64,000 nucleotides of DNA from Watersipora subatra (Eukaryota; Bryozoa; Gymnolaemata; Cheilostomatida; Watersiporidae), in the NCBI RefSeq assembly GCF_963576615.1, contig NC_088708.1, positions 60,685,196 through 60,749,195 of the forward strand, read 5' to 3'. A model generated the notes under the pieces. It saw only the letters and a program-made list of their open reading frames with translations, ran no database searches and was not told the origin of the DNA. The position numbers and the translations under genes were made by a program. Shown in pieces: positions 21,790 through 34,524 of the stretch (its first letter is position 1; every line of letters begins with the position of its first letter).

Positions 21790-22720
21790 CGCTATCTTAT
21801 ATTTACACACATTTACATATTTTGAGAAATATATATCTAGATTTACATTCTCCTATTACATTCTTAAACTTCTTATAACTTTTGAAGTTTATAATATTAG
21901 TTTTTAAAGTTCGTTTCATTATTGTTATTATTTCACCTTGCATTTTTTGAAACGTAATTTGAGTATCGTGTTTGAAGTTTTAACATTATTCATTTTCAAA
22001 CACCGCTATTATTACTTGGTCAGTTTCCAATCTTTATTATTAATATTAGTAATTCGTAATTAAGTTTACATTTTACAACAAACATTTGTAAGATTATCTG
22101 TTAGTTTATCTGTTAGATTATCTGTAAGATTTATCATTTACATATTTTGAGAAATATATATCTAGATTTACATTCTATTACATTCTTAAACTTCTTATAA
22201 CTTTTGAAGTTTATAATATTAGTTTTTAAAGTTTGTTTCATTATTGTTATTATTTCACCTTGCATTTTTTGAAACGTAATTTGAGTATTGTGTTTGAAGT
22301 TTTAAAATTATTCATTTTCATACACCGTTATTATTTCTTAATCATTTTCTAATCTTTATTATTAATATTAGTAATTTGTGATTACTTTTACAACAAACAT
22401 TTGTAAGATTACTGTGAGATTATCTGTTAGATTATCTGTAAGATTTATCATTTACATGTTTTGAGAAATATATATCTAGATTTACATTCTCCTATTACAT
22501 TCTTAAACTTCTTATAACCTTTGAAGTTTATAATATTAGTTTTTAAAGTTTGTTTCATTATTGTTATTAATTCACCTTGCATTTTTTGAAACGTAAGTTG
22601 AGTATTGTGTTTGAAGTTTTAACATTATTCATTTTTAAACACTGCTATTTTTACTTAGTCAGTTTCCAATCTTTATTATTAATATTTATCGTGTAACATT
22701 ATAAGTATCAGTTATTCCTC
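21790..22720. repeat. Three direct repeats of about 320 bp in the left Helitron
   Basis: GAGAAATATATATCTAG recurs at about 21,823, 22,150 and 22,463 with the same downstream sequence each time. The right-arm Helitron shows essentially one copy (56,100-56,390), so copy number changed after the copies separated. Confidence 0.8.
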
Positions 22721-22838
22721 ATTATTTTATATTTACACATGCATTTGTAAATCTTGGATTTACATTCTCCTATTACATTCTTTACGTTTTTTAATAATTT
22801 GTTTATTACATGTTTTCTCAAAAGTTACACATTGTCTA

Positions 22839-24548
22839 ATGCCTCCAAAGAAAAGAACCTGCAGTGAGTCATCACAGGAAAGAGAAGAAAGACTTAGAAA
22901 AGACAGGCTGAAGAAAGCGGCTGCTCAAGCCTTGGAAACTGAGTAGCAAAGAAATGAACGCTTAGCAAAGGCTAGAGAAAAGAGAGCATTACAGACTGAA
23001 GAACAACATGCACAAAGACAAGCGTATGATTGAGACCGAATTGCAACTGTAAGATCTTTGGAGACGTGCGAACAACATGCAAAAAGACAAGCATGTAATC
23101 GAGGGCGGATTGAAACTGTAAGATCTTTGAAGACTGACGAACAACGTGCACAAAGACAAGCGTGTGATCGAGGGCGGATTGCAACTGTAAGATCTTTGAA
23201 GACTGACGAACAACGTGCACAAAGACAAGCGTGTAATCGAGGGCGGATTGCTGCAAGAAGATGCACATCTTGGAGAGAAAAGTTTAATGCAGCATTTTTG
23301 TATGACTGCTCCTTTAATTATGAGAGTGATTCTTATGAGTCTCACTGGCAGTCGCATCTTCAGGTATAGCCGCTACATTGCTGGAAGGTGGAACAACGTC
23401 TCATTCCATGTTTAGACTACCATTAGATATAGGACGCCTGGAGACTCCTGTTTGCAACATCCGTAAAGGTACTGGATTGGCTCAATTGTTACAGACCACA
23501 AAATTAATTGTTTGGGATGAATGCACAATGGCACATAAAGCAACATTGGAAGCTCTGGATCGCATGCTTAAAGACCTTTATAACAGTGACAAACTTATGG
23601 GTGGTGTATGTGTACTTCTTGCTGGCGATTTTTGTCAAATCCTAACGGTCATACCTAAAGGAACTCCAGCTGATGAACTCAAAGCTCGCTTAAAGGATTC
23701 TTATATATGGCACTGTGTAGAAGTTTGTAAATTGACGACAAATGTGAGAGTGCATCTGGGAGGGGATGACGCTTTGGGGGAGTTTTTTGCACAACTTTTA
23801 AATATCGGTGAGGGAAAGCTACCAGTTAACAATGGGCTAATCTCTCTACCTGATAATTGCGAATTTATTGTAGACACAGAAGAAAATTTACTACAAAAAG
23901 TGTACCCAAATATTCACGAAACTATCTACAGCACCAATGGCTGAAAGAAAGGGTCATTCTGGCACCTAAAAATGACACTGTTGACCACATCAATCAACTA
24001 CTTCTTGAAAAAATTCCTGGGACTACGACTTCATTCCTCAGCATAGACTGTGGAAGTTGAAAAGAATGACTGTCAATTATTCTACAGAATTCTTGAACTC
24101 TTTACAGCCTGCCAGTATGCCTCCTCATAGTCTTCAACTATGCGTTGGTGCCCCAGTTATGCTTCTTCAAAATTTGGATTTACCTAGACTTTGTAATGGA
24201 ACAAGATTGATCATCGAAAATCTATTCCTAAATCTTATTTGTGCTACTGTGCTTACCGGAGCTGCGATGGGTGAACAAGTTTTTATCCCTAGAATACCAC
24301 TAATTCCGACAAATGTGCCGTTTCAATTTAAACGTATTCAGTTTCCTGTTAGACTGTCATTTGCTTTGACTATCAACAAATCCCAAGGTCAAACACTAAA
24401 AGCTGTCGGCATTAACCTCCTTACTCCTTGCTTTTCTCATGAACAGTTGTATGTTGTGCTATCCCGAGTAGGCAGTAAAAATGTTCCATACATTTTCTCG
24501 CCATTCGGCCAGACAAAGAGCATTGTTTACCCTCAAGGGCTTCAGTGA
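22839..24548 (+). pseudogene. Helitron protein remnant: basic repeat N-terminus joined to Pif1-like helicase C-part
   Basis: An ATG at 22,839 opens MPPKKRTCSESSQEREERLR, an NLS-like basic start, and reaches a TAG after about 34 codons. Then 23-residue basic repeats (RQACNRGRI.TVRSLKTDEQ) lead to an abrupt join at about 23,355 into SSGIAATLLEGGTTSHSMF. From 23,378 the helicase shows motif II (IVWDECTMAH), motif III (LLAGDFCQIL), and, after a frameshift near 23,945-24,060, [11 protein letters not shown] and [10 protein letters not shown] (motifs V and VI). The Rep domain and the Walker A loop are absent, so it cannot act as an autonomous RepHel. Confidence 0.85.
23001..23260 (+). repeat. 69-bp (23-codon) coding minisatellite, about 4 units
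   Basis: GAACAACGTGCACAAAGACA and the following 49 bases recur at 69-bp steps. The same array in the right-arm Helitron has about 16 units. Confidence 0.92.
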
Positions 24549-25561
24549 TACACTAGCAGTATGCTCGGCAAATTTTCAAGGATATCTTCCTCAGCAACAG
24601 TAACTTTTCATTGTTATTATTCATGATATTTTGGTTTTTCACTTTGTAGATCATATTTCTATCAATTCATATTTTTTGCAACCATTGTGGTAGAACAGAC
24701 TAACAATTGCTTGCTAATTATTTCACATTTAAACACTTTTACTGATGTCTTATTTTTCTGTAAATTGTTTGGATTGGCACAATCTGCCTTGCTCATAAAA
24801 TATTTTAAAGAATTTATATTTCCACTGTCATGTAATAAACTTCAAAAATAAAATTCTTGAGATATTAAACACTGTATACATGTTCGGTGGTCTATATGCC
24901 TACTGGGGAACCCGCCACCTTACAAAAATGGGTAATGCGCCATTTGTCTACCTCTTGGGTGGTGTGGAAATGACATGTCCACAAATATTACAAAACTTTT
25001 ATTTCATTCATGGTTTTTACGTTAGTTCTTTGAATTTAAATAATTTCTACAATCATTTTTATTTAAAGAAGTTCTCTTTGTTTGTATGAATATTTTAAAA
25101 TTTTTTTAATGTTTCTTTCAACTCTTTGTTTTAACATATTTTAACTCTAATTTTATCACTTATCTGTTTGCGAACACTTTTTTATTATAACGGATAGAAA
25201 AACAAAGGGAAAAGGTAATAGTGAAAGAAAAATATTAATACAACAATAGAACACTATGAGCAAGGTTGACTCAGAAGCATGTTAGATAAAAAGTCAAATA
25301 TGCAAAAAGTGATTTCTAATCACTGAGACAACATCTAGGTAGCATCTATGTGCTGCATATGAAGATTCATAAAGCTACCATAAAAATGTATACATTTTCG
25401 GTGGTTTATATGCCTACTGGGGAACCCGCCACCTTAAAAAATAAGTAATGCGCTATTTGTCTACCTCCTGGGTGGTATGGAAATGACTTACGTTCATAAA
25501 TATTTAAAAAATTTCGTTTCTCCAGCAACACCGGGTAGTACAGCTAGTATATATATAAGAG

Positions 25562-25786
25562 AGAGATGAATATCTCCCTCTTAGAGAAGAGATTGAAAAA
25601 TGCTGGGATGTAAGAACAACTGTAATTCTAGTAGACATTGGAGCACTGGGCGCAATAACACCGGCGCATAAAATGTGGTTTGCCCAGATACCGACAGCAA
25701 TCAACTCAGGTGAGTTGCAGAAAAGTGCACTATTTGGAACAGCTAAGATTTTGAGGCGAATGCTCAAACTCCCAGGTCTCTGGTAG
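25562..25786 (+). mobile_element. LINE 3' end, 5'-truncated
   Basis: Plus strand: RDEYLPLREEIEKCWDVRTT, later [40 protein letters not shown] and LKLPGLW, stop TAG. Same family as 17,843-18,204 (reverse). It begins only about 15 bp after the Helitron's CTAG end and continues into a short UTR ending near 25,843 and a TA-rich tail. Its partner in the right arm is 52,333-52,565. Confidence 0.75.
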
Positions 25787-25843
25787 GAGACCCGAGTTAG
25801 AGCAGAAACTACTATCCATATGGGTTAACCGTGGTGAGGAAAC

Positions 25844-27004
25844 AATTTATTTATATATATATACTCATATGTATATATATTTATATATTTGTGATAGGTG
25901 AATGCGGTATAGTTAAACTACCAACATATATATCAAACTTTATTGTACTTTACTCTCAATGACTTGCTTATCAGTTGTTGCACTCTACTGACTCTAAAAC
26001 ACATGCTTATATACCATTCATAAAAACATTTGACATTGGGAGTCCCAGAACTGCATTGCTGCAATAACAGTTCCGTAAATAAAAATGCATTTACATTTAC
26101 ACAGATTGTGTGTTGACGGTGCAACCAAATGTTTCCAATATATCGATTATGTGGTGACGGCCAACTGTATCTCCAAAATGATTCTAAGCTTCTATATAAA
26201 CGAAATGAGTGCCTTGAAATAGATAAAATGAAGTGTTGTGAGACTGTATTTGACCTCTATTTTATACACATGTATATATCAGCCTTTCATTGTTATCAAT
26301 TATATTTAGCTTGCACAGCCGCCACAGCTCAATTAAGAAGTTAGACTAAGAATGTTAAAAATTAACATTTAAATGTTCACCTACAATATGCTAAGGCAGT
26401 TGGCTTTATTGTGCAGACAACTTCTCACAACTTTTGAGAAAGTTCTGAGTAGTGTAATTGATGTCAGAGCTGAAACAGTATCTAGATGAAATGCACGACA
26501 CATGTACCTCACTATCAACAAACACAACAATCTATTCATATTTACTGAGTTTGCATGAACAAATGTCTCAATCAGAAAAGTGAACCTAAAGTCCTAAACA
26601 TTAATTAGTTCAAAACTGACACAAATAATGTATAGCATTTGACAAATTCCATAAATAATTACAACATGACGTGCAACATTTTACTGAAATGAAAATATAT
26701 ACCAAAAGGGTTGCAAAACGTAAAACCTAATAAAGATTTGGTAATATGCCAAAAGTAATGCATATGAAAGTGTTTATTGAAATTTTTCATCACTCATGTA
26801 ACTATTTTATACAAATTTAATTGATGACAAATCACTGTTAAAATCAATGGTAATAAAATAGTTACTCAAAAATTTTGAGTAACTTACTTGGTAAGCTAGT
26901 AATTTAAGTTAGTCTAAACCTTCACGGTAAGAGCTGTGTTAGAAGCCAGCTTAATAAACGTTACGCGTAATGATCAAGCGATCAATACCAAAAGTATTTT
27001 TCCC
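25844..27004. other. Non-coding left-arm stretch
   Basis: No gene recognised. It matches 51,120-52,200 in reverse. A frame conserved at 26,129-26,344 and 51,786-52,001 differs by only two residues in 71, but so does neighbouring DNA; no domain is visible. Confidence 0.45.
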
Positions 27005-27230
27005 AACGCTTCAAGTGTGCCTATTTTAACCGACATAACGAATATGTGCACAATTATTAATAGCTAGAGTCAGTTGAACACGTTGTCTAATAGGCTGGAT
27101 CACTTGTCTGCAGACTGGGAGGTTCCGAGATCAAATCCTCTTTAAAGTGGATTTTTTTGTACCTAAATCTATATTGCTAAAACTGGACAGACAAACTATA
27201 GATGACAGGCTAATACTGAGATTTATACAG
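27005..27230 (+). mobile_element. tRNA-derived SINE-like element
   Basis: A-box-like TCAGTTGAACACGTTG and B-box-like TTCCGAGATCAAATCC, then an AACTGGACAGACAAACTA tail ending in a TA microsatellite. Same family as 1,305-1,535; the mirror copy is 50,900-51,120. Confidence 0.6.
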
Positions 27231-27242
27231 TGTATATATATA

Positions 27243-27276
<34 letters not shown>

Positions 27277-27286
27277 TATATATATA

Positions 27287-27378
<92 letters not shown>

Positions 27379-27425
27379 CATATATGTATATATATATATA
27401 TGTATATATGTGTATTTTTATATAG
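27231..27425. repeat. (TA)n microsatellite with TGCA interruptions
   Basis: About 190 bp of TA repeats following the SINE-like tail. The right-arm counterpart (50,834-50,890) is about 55 bp, a large length difference. Confidence 0.95.
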
Positions 27426-30400
27426 ATACAATAATTATGCTGACCAACAAGATTAACTGCGGTAACAAAACTACGGTAGTTGTGATAATAAGATTATTGA
27501 GATCGGCATTGCTTGGATCTGGCTTGCTTTTGCACATTAAACAACCTGAATATCACAACTAAAACTCTGGCAGTCTAATGTTACAAGTCTTTCCTCATGT
27601 GAGAATCTTAAAACATTACAAAACACTGCTGTTATAGTACAGATTATTCTGGAAAACAACAAAGTGGTCAGTTGCACGCTTGATGGCGTGCTTGTACAAT
27701 GAGCTGAATACCACAAGTTTGAGCCCCAAATATAGATATCTTTTATCATACCTTTCAATTGCCTCCTATGTTATTTTGTCAGTGCCCGGTATTAAGCAGT
27801 ATTACAAATTGTCAGAGTTTCATAAGTATAAAGATATTACTCCTGTCAAATAGTAAGCTGTCAGTCTATGATAGATTTTATGAGATGGGCAGCATTTTCT
27901 TTCTGTCACACCTCCTTTAACACAACACGTAGAGCAGCTTTCTAGTTAGTATCTTCTATTCTATGTTTGAGCGTCACATTTGAAAGCCTGACAGGAGTTT
28001 TTCACAATTGGTATCTTGTGGATGCAGAAAACAAGAACAGGTTTTCAAAGCTACATAAGACCTTTTAGTTTTCTCTAGTTTGCTGCATAGTGTCAGCTTT
28101 AATACAGAAGTTGTTGCTAAACAGTAAACACTTGCATATGGAGTATATTTTCAAAATTGTTCTAAGGAAGCAAACAGCAACATTAAACCATAGCCTTTGC
28201 TCTGCACAAAAGGCTAATTTTAATAAAAGCACTAGACATGGGCTGGTGCCTACTTCATACTTTTTTTATAAGCATTTGTGTTTTGATAATAGTAGGGTGT
28301 TTGCAAAACACTTGCTTCTAATTGAAACTACCTGGGTGCAAATCCCATTTGCTAAAGTAAGATGTCTAACAGCAGTCATTGCTTTTGTTCCAAATGAAAG
28401 AACTAGGGCTAATATTGCATTAGCTCTTAAATGAATTAATATAAATCCTACCTTGTCCACTGGTTACTGCAGATTATAGCAAAATGCTAACTCAAAAGTC
28501 TGCCCTTGTCATGCCATAGCTGGTTTTATCCTGCATGTTCTTGGCATTCATATTCCTGCCAGTGCAAAGCAAAGTAGTTGCAATTTCAATAATATCAATA
28601 AAATGGCAAAGTTTTCTTGTACCTGCTCATATTGACCTGAACTTTCTCTTAATGTCTAAATATTTAGAGTTGGCATTGGTATCTGGTTAAACATTCATAG
28701 AAGGTTCTATAAACACAGACACGCTTCAATCACTGACTGTATACATGAGATGGAATGCTCGTCCGTCCGTGTTGTATGAAAACAAGTAGTATTAAGCAAG
28801 CACATGTGATGTAGCACACTGATTATCAATACTTTTAATAAGTGGGCCATTCATTTGATCTACAAGCCTCTGTAGCTGCTGTTATGCACAAATTTTTGTT
28901 TTAGCATTAGTTAGTTGGATATATGACAGTATTTGTCATGGCAGCAACGTTAGGCCTGACCTTTAGGATCTAATGATGCGTTTGCTGCTGAGAACAGAGC
29001 GCACTTAAACGTATGAGGATAATTCTATGTGAGGTTGACTCAGCTCTTACGCTTCTTATCACAATCTGACAACAATTATTCCTGTAATATGATTGTACTT
29101 TACATGCACTTCATTGCTTTTTCTACACTAATAAATTCAACTTAGCCAAAACATCTATATAAAGTTCCTAAACATTTTCACTGTAAATTATCATTGCAGC
29201 GTATTCCTGCTGACTATCATTTTATCCCACTTTTTTGCTGAAATATTATAAGTTTTTAGTATTTTATATTTCCTGGCTTTTGCATTTTCACTCTAGCTTT
29301 ATTACCTGGAAAACTTAAACTAGAACTGTCTGCACTATAGCTTGTGGTCTATAAATACAACTCAGTTGTATATAATCAATGCTTGTAGATGAAAACATAC
29401 TTGGAGCAAAACCATCTCTATATTAAATGTAAAAATAAATGTAAAGTATAATGTAAAAATAAATGTAAAGTATAATGTACATAAATGTATAGTAAAAGCT
29501 ATAATTGAAGACCACTTCTATTTGATCACCACTTTGACATTTTTTGATCTTAACCTTTTGACCCATAACCTTTTGACCTTAACCAACTCATAATAAAAAC
29601 GTGATCAATAAAAAAGTGTCCACAAAACCTTTTCCAATAATGACTTAATTACATTGATAACAATTACTGGTTCGTTGTTTTTGTTCATGCGAAGTTACAT
29701 GAACAAAAACGACGAACAAATTACCAGATTAACAAATTTGCACTACCTAAAGGAGAGTGCAAATTATAGGCAACATCACATCGCCCATGAAAGGGTTAAA
29801 TTTATTTTCCCAAAAATCTCATGAGCTTTTTGAAAAATACAATGCCTGTCTTTATTTGAACACTTCTATTTAGCCGCCACTATAGAAAAAAGGCTGAAAA
29901 ATAGAGCGTTTTGGCATTCAAACAAAGGTTTTACAGTATATTAATTTTGTGGCTAGAAATCAGTTGTCTAAAATGGAGAGTAATAGTTTACTGCTAAATA
30001 TGAAAAACTGATATTGTATATATGTACAATATTATATATAATATTGTATTTATATATATTAGTTAGGCGATTGAAAAAGCTTGTATTTTAATGTTAGAGG
30101 CAATTATGCTAAAGTTTGGTAGTTATTTTCTTTGTTTGTTAAATCACAATCTATGAACATTCTTTTTGTTACTTCCTCTAAAGGTGGGGGATATTTGTGA
30201 ACTAATCCATTTATATCATGAAAAGTGGATGATGTACTTAAAAGTGTTTTACACGCCACGCAATTGTTTCTAAAACAACCTCTAATAACAAGCAAACAAT
30301 ATCACCAGCAATGTCATGTGATACTCCCCTAGTTGCTCACATTTCAAATAACTGCCTGTTTGTCTGTCTGTCTGCCTTGAGTTGAATGAATGAATATGAC

Positions 30401-30692
30401 CTTTATTTACGAGCACTGCACAAAGCCAACAATGTTATAGAAATCATATTAAAATGATGATGGCGATTGCTGTCAAAGAAGGAAAGAATAAAATAGTAGT
30501 TACCTCATCAGAGTAGTTTGGCAGCGCGTATTAAACATGTAACTCAATCTTCTACAGTGATGCCTAGAGAACTGGCAAATGAAAATATGGCTGTTTAAAT
30601 AATGTTGTGGAGCGTGTTTGACCTTCAGCACATATTTTGCACAAATTGACTCTAGATAGGTGTTTAGCTCTGAAATGTTTGCCATATACAAC
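27426..30692. other. Non-coding left-arm stretch
   Basis: Collinear in reverse with 47,190-50,830. Open frames at 28,090-28,434, 30,104-30,295 and 30,500-30,691 are not recognised. The last one (AKYVLKVKH.PQH..) has relatives at 44,161-44,532 and 47,188-47,373, so it is part of a repeated segment. Confidence 0.45.
29670..29717. repeat. 20-bp inverted repeat, one mismatch, 8-bp loop
   Basis: GTTCGTTGTTTTTGTTCATG and CATGAACAAAAACGACGAAC face each other. The right-arm equivalent (about 48,590) has only one of the two stems. Confidence 0.85.
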
Positions 30693-30700
30693 CGCTCACT

Positions 30701-31687
30701 GCAGGCCTGTATTCCCTGGTTGCAAGTTGGGGGCTGTAAATGTTAGGTGACTAGTTATGAGCACCAGGGGGTTTGGGGTGGTGTGAACCCTCAACGGGGT
30801 TTGAGGCAGCACCCCGAAGCTCTGGTCTTTTTAAGCATCAACAACCCTCAAAGTATGCATAAATGCAATCAATTGTAAGCATCAAAATCTACATAAACAT
30901 ATTATTTATGGTTCATGGTATGCAAAACTCTCTCTTTATTCAACAAACGATATAAAACTCATGACACTACATATTTCTGTAAGGAGCATTGACAGAACAA
31001 GAGCTATCACTTCTTTATTGCAATACCTCTAGTTCTGTCAATGTGTCCATGACAGAAATCTTTCACAACCGATTCTGTCTCTATTTCAACATCTTTATAT
31101 ATGTGTAATATTAGAAGATTATTTAGCCGAGCCTATGACACTACATATTTCTGTAAGAGGCATTGACAGAACAAGAGCTATCACTTCTTTATTGTAATAC
31201 CTCTAGTTCTGTCAATGTGTCCATGACAGAAATCTTTCGCAACCGATTCTGTCTCTATTTCAACATCTTTATATATGTGTAATATTAGAAGATTATTTAG
31301 CCGAGCCTGTTTCATAGTGCTCCTTGTCGATGTTCTGATTCGCTTCAATGCAGAAAAGGATCTCTCACTCACTGCATTGATGGCTGGCAAAACCAATACT
31401 AGATTAGTGAACCTGGAAATTAGTAAAAATGCAAGTTTGAAGTCTTCTTCACACCCCCACTATAAGCAATAAAGTTCAGTTTGAAAGTCTTAACAAAGAC
31501 TCACTCACTCATTTGGCGAGATCACCACGGAGCCAATAAAGAATGTTAGTAGCTAATATATTAGTTATTGGAATTATCAACCGTTTTTGGAATTTCCAAC
31601 TTGGAAATTTCAAGTGAATGAGCTTAAACCGCAATTATTAGTACGTAGACGCCGAAAATTACTAAAAAGTTGAGAATACGGGCTTGC
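30701..31687 (-). mobile_element. hAT transposon, 987 bp, with transposase dimerisation-domain fragment
   Basis: Terminal inverted repeats GCAGGCCTGTATTCCC / GAGAATACGGGCTTGC (13 of 16 paired) are flanked by imperfect 8-bp target duplications CGCTCACT (30,693-30,700) and CACTCAGT (31,688-31,695). The right arm at about 44,240 shows the empty site. The minus-strand frame 31,396-31,181 reads LPAINAVSERSFSALKRIRT and TMKQARLNNLLILHI, the C-terminal hAT dimerisation motif. A 174-bp direct duplication (30,961-31,134 and 31,135-31,308) includes part of this region. Confidence 0.9.
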
Positions 31688-33105
31688 CACTCAGTATAGG
31701 ATTTTATCCATGGATCCAAACTGCTGGCAAAAAAATTAATATTTGATACTTTTTCTGACAGAGTGTAATACAAATAAGTAAATCAAATGGTCTGACGCTT
31801 GGATAAGTCAGTTACTGCCACATATGCTACTTATATCAGTACAATTTGTATTGTACTTTATCAGTATAATTTGTTGTTAACTTTCAACTTCTATGTTGGC
31901 AGTAAATATACTGCAGATATTTGATATTGTGATATTGATATTTGGGGCCCATTTGAGGCACTAATTAGCGGGTATGCCTGCTAGTTGTTACACTGTAAGT
32001 TTATGGACATCACATCAGAATATTTATGAGCAATAAGTAACATCGTAATCCTTTCGGTCGCCAGCTGACTGGAGAGACCATCTTATAGGATAAAATATGT
32101 CAGTATAGTTTTTTGCAGATAATTTACAACTATTATAATAATCGACAACTATCACTATTTCTCTTCTAAAACATCAAATATAATAGATCAAAAATGTTCC
32201 CTAATCTAGACATTTTTCTCACATTCATTATACTTTTATATTTTGGTGATTCAACTTTCAGAGCGTTCGTTGTCTTTCAGAAATGCGTGTTGAACAATGA
32301 CTATTAGCTCCTTTGAGCCAATCTTCATTCTACATCACTTATTTTTCAAAACTTTGAACCTTCAAAGAATTTTTCTAGGAATAAATGTTGTAAGCCCCCT
32401 TCCTGGCAATAGCAATTGTAAACAACTGTATCTTAGATTGCTTACAGCCTGACTGTATCGTAACATTGTTGTTTATATACATGTAAGTGTCCTAATACAA
32501 ACTAACATATATGATATCAGATGACTTATAGGTCATGAGAGATTACCTTGTTAGTCTCAAATGTACAACTGTTTTCATAGCCTACAAGCATAAGTTTTTT
32601 TCTTCCAGAGCCACACATTCAACTCTTTTTACTCCTGCAAAGATTGTCATGTATTTGAATAAATCTTTTAGTGCTGAAAAAAAGATTAAAAAGTGTAAAT
32701 GTACAATAAGATAAATATAAAACACAAATATGTAAAAATGTAAACATTTATACTATATACTGTAATATAACATATACAGACATACATGTATATCTGCTCT
32801 CATCAGTTGATAACTGGAAAAATGTTTAATTCCAGTTGAAGGGCACCAGTGATGGGAGAATGGCTCATTAATCACATATCAATGTTCAATGGATAATCAA
32901 CATCAACCAATGAGAGCTGCCAAGGGGGTTACCATTTTGAAATGGTTGAGCAGACAACTCATAGCATTCCTGCATATTGACGCATCTTGTGATTGTGCTT
33001 GAGTAAGCTTCGCATGGCCTAATCGTCTTCGACTTAACAGTGTAAGCTATATTTGCTCAGTTGGTTTTCAAATATGCTTGCTGTGTTACATTTTCAGTGT
33101 ACAGT
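31688..33105. repeat. Inner left-arm segment repeated twice in the right arm
   Basis: Matches, in reverse, both 41,925-44,240 and 45,185-47,170 (with gaps). Shared landmarks: the ...GTTATCAACT / CAGTTGAAGGGCACCAG region, the GTCATGAGAG region near 32,530, and the GTGTCCTAATACAAAC region. No domain recognised in its small frames. Confidence 0.8.
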
Positions 33106-33580
33106 TATATACATGTACATTTCTTTAGTATAACTATGTACATATATTGAGTACAACTATATACATACATTGAGCACAACTATATACATACATTGAGTAT
33201 AACTGTATACATACATTGAGTACGACTATATACATACATTGAGTACAACTATATACATACATTGAACATAACTATATACATACATTGAGTACAACTATAT
33301 ATACATATATGGAGTATAACTGTATACATACATTGAGTATAACTATATACATAAACTGAGTACAACTATATACATACATTGAACATAACTATACACATAC
33401 ATTGAGTACAACTATATACATACATTGAGTACAACTATATACATACATTGAGTACAACTATATACATACATTGAGCACAACTATATACATACATTGAGTA
33501 CAACTATATACATAAACTGAGTACAACTATATACATACATTGAGTACAACTATATACATACATTGAATATAATTGGATGC
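33106..33580. repeat. 23-bp minisatellite, about 20 copies
   Basis: Unit ACAACTATATACATACATTG followed by AGT, with variants (AACATAACT, ATAAACTGAG). Counterparts in reverse are 44,790-45,190 and a short remnant at 39,820-39,898. Confidence 0.93.
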
Positions 33581-34328
33581 AGGCATAGAGATTAACAACA
33601 TGTATACATGAAGCATAACTGTGTGTGTACAGATTATAACTGTAAGCACTCGAAGAATCTGCCAGCACGGACACTCATATTTTTATTTTCATTGTTGTAT
33701 AGTCCCATAGACTTCTAAACTGTTTTGCTTATTTTGGCTGCCTTTATATTCTGATATTACGATTTTTTGGCATAGATGTATGCGACTGACAGTAAAATAC
33801 GTACTTAAATCAAGTGTCTCTTTAACAGCAAAATATTATTATGTCCTTTAGTCAAAGCAGGGCTACCACCTACCACTGTCTTCCGTTACGATGTTTGAAA
33901 CTTAAAGCTGGCTGCTGAAGAGCAACAAAAACAGCAACAACAAACCAGATTCATCAACAAACTTTCTTGAAAATTATATATTATTAAAATATTAATTAAA
34001 CGTCATTTCTTATATTTGTAAAAAAGGAGTTCTTTAGAATTTGCAAGTAATATTAAGAGAGAATAATGTCCATTGTTTATATGTAGTCAGCCTGGAACCC
34101 TTAGTCTTTCATCTGAAGCAGGGAAACCTGTTCAAAATCTATCTGCATATAACAGAAGTATTTTAATTTTTCTTCGATTGATCCTTTAGTTATACATTTT
34201 TGGCAGACTCATTCATTGTTTGTGAACAGATTAGCAGATGGCTTGTGTGTAACATGATTACCCTGATGCATCAACATTTAGAAGTGAAACTAAATTATGC
34301 TATATGTCCAAATACATACTGTAGCTAA

Positions 34329-34329
<1 letters not shown>

Positions 34330-34370
<41 letters not shown>

Positions 34371-34520
34371 ATATATATATATTTATATATATATATGGTA
34401 TATAATATATACCTGGTATATAGAATATATATATGGTATATATTGTATTATATTTATGGTATATAAATCAGTACAAAGATTTTAAGACCTATATATATAT
34501 ATATATAGAATATATATATA
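34330..34520. repeat. TA-rich array with GGTATATA units
   Basis: (TA)n followed by several ATATATGGTATATA units immediately 5' of a Helitron start. Confidence 0.85.
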
Positions 34521-34524
34521 TATT

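Larger units (their letters stand above)
20994..25547 (+). mobile_element. Helitron, 4.55 kb, deletion derivative with Pif1-like helicase remnant
   Basis: The 5' end is TCTCAAAG and the 3' end a GC-rich CACCGGG hairpin remnant then ACAGCTAG, followed by T, as in Helitrons (TC...CTRR, inserted between A and T). The first 170 bp hold an antisense tRNA-like block. An A/T-rich region with three roughly 320-bp direct repeats (about 21,790-22,720) follows, then a broken coding region (22,839-24,548) and a 3' region with a duplicated roughly 100-bp segment (24,880 and 25,390). The Rep nuclease part is missing. The homologous copy is at 52,574-57,219. Confidence 0.88.

Noticed and set aside
22839..24548. 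Active Helitron transposase or host Pif1 helicase
   Set aside because: Stop codons, a frameshift, missing Walker A and missing Rep domain make it a remnant; the TC and CTAG ends show it belongs to a Helitron, not a host gene.
28090..28434. Possible 114-codon gene
   Set aside because: It does not hold as a frame in the right-arm counterpart near 49,850-50,170; no domain.
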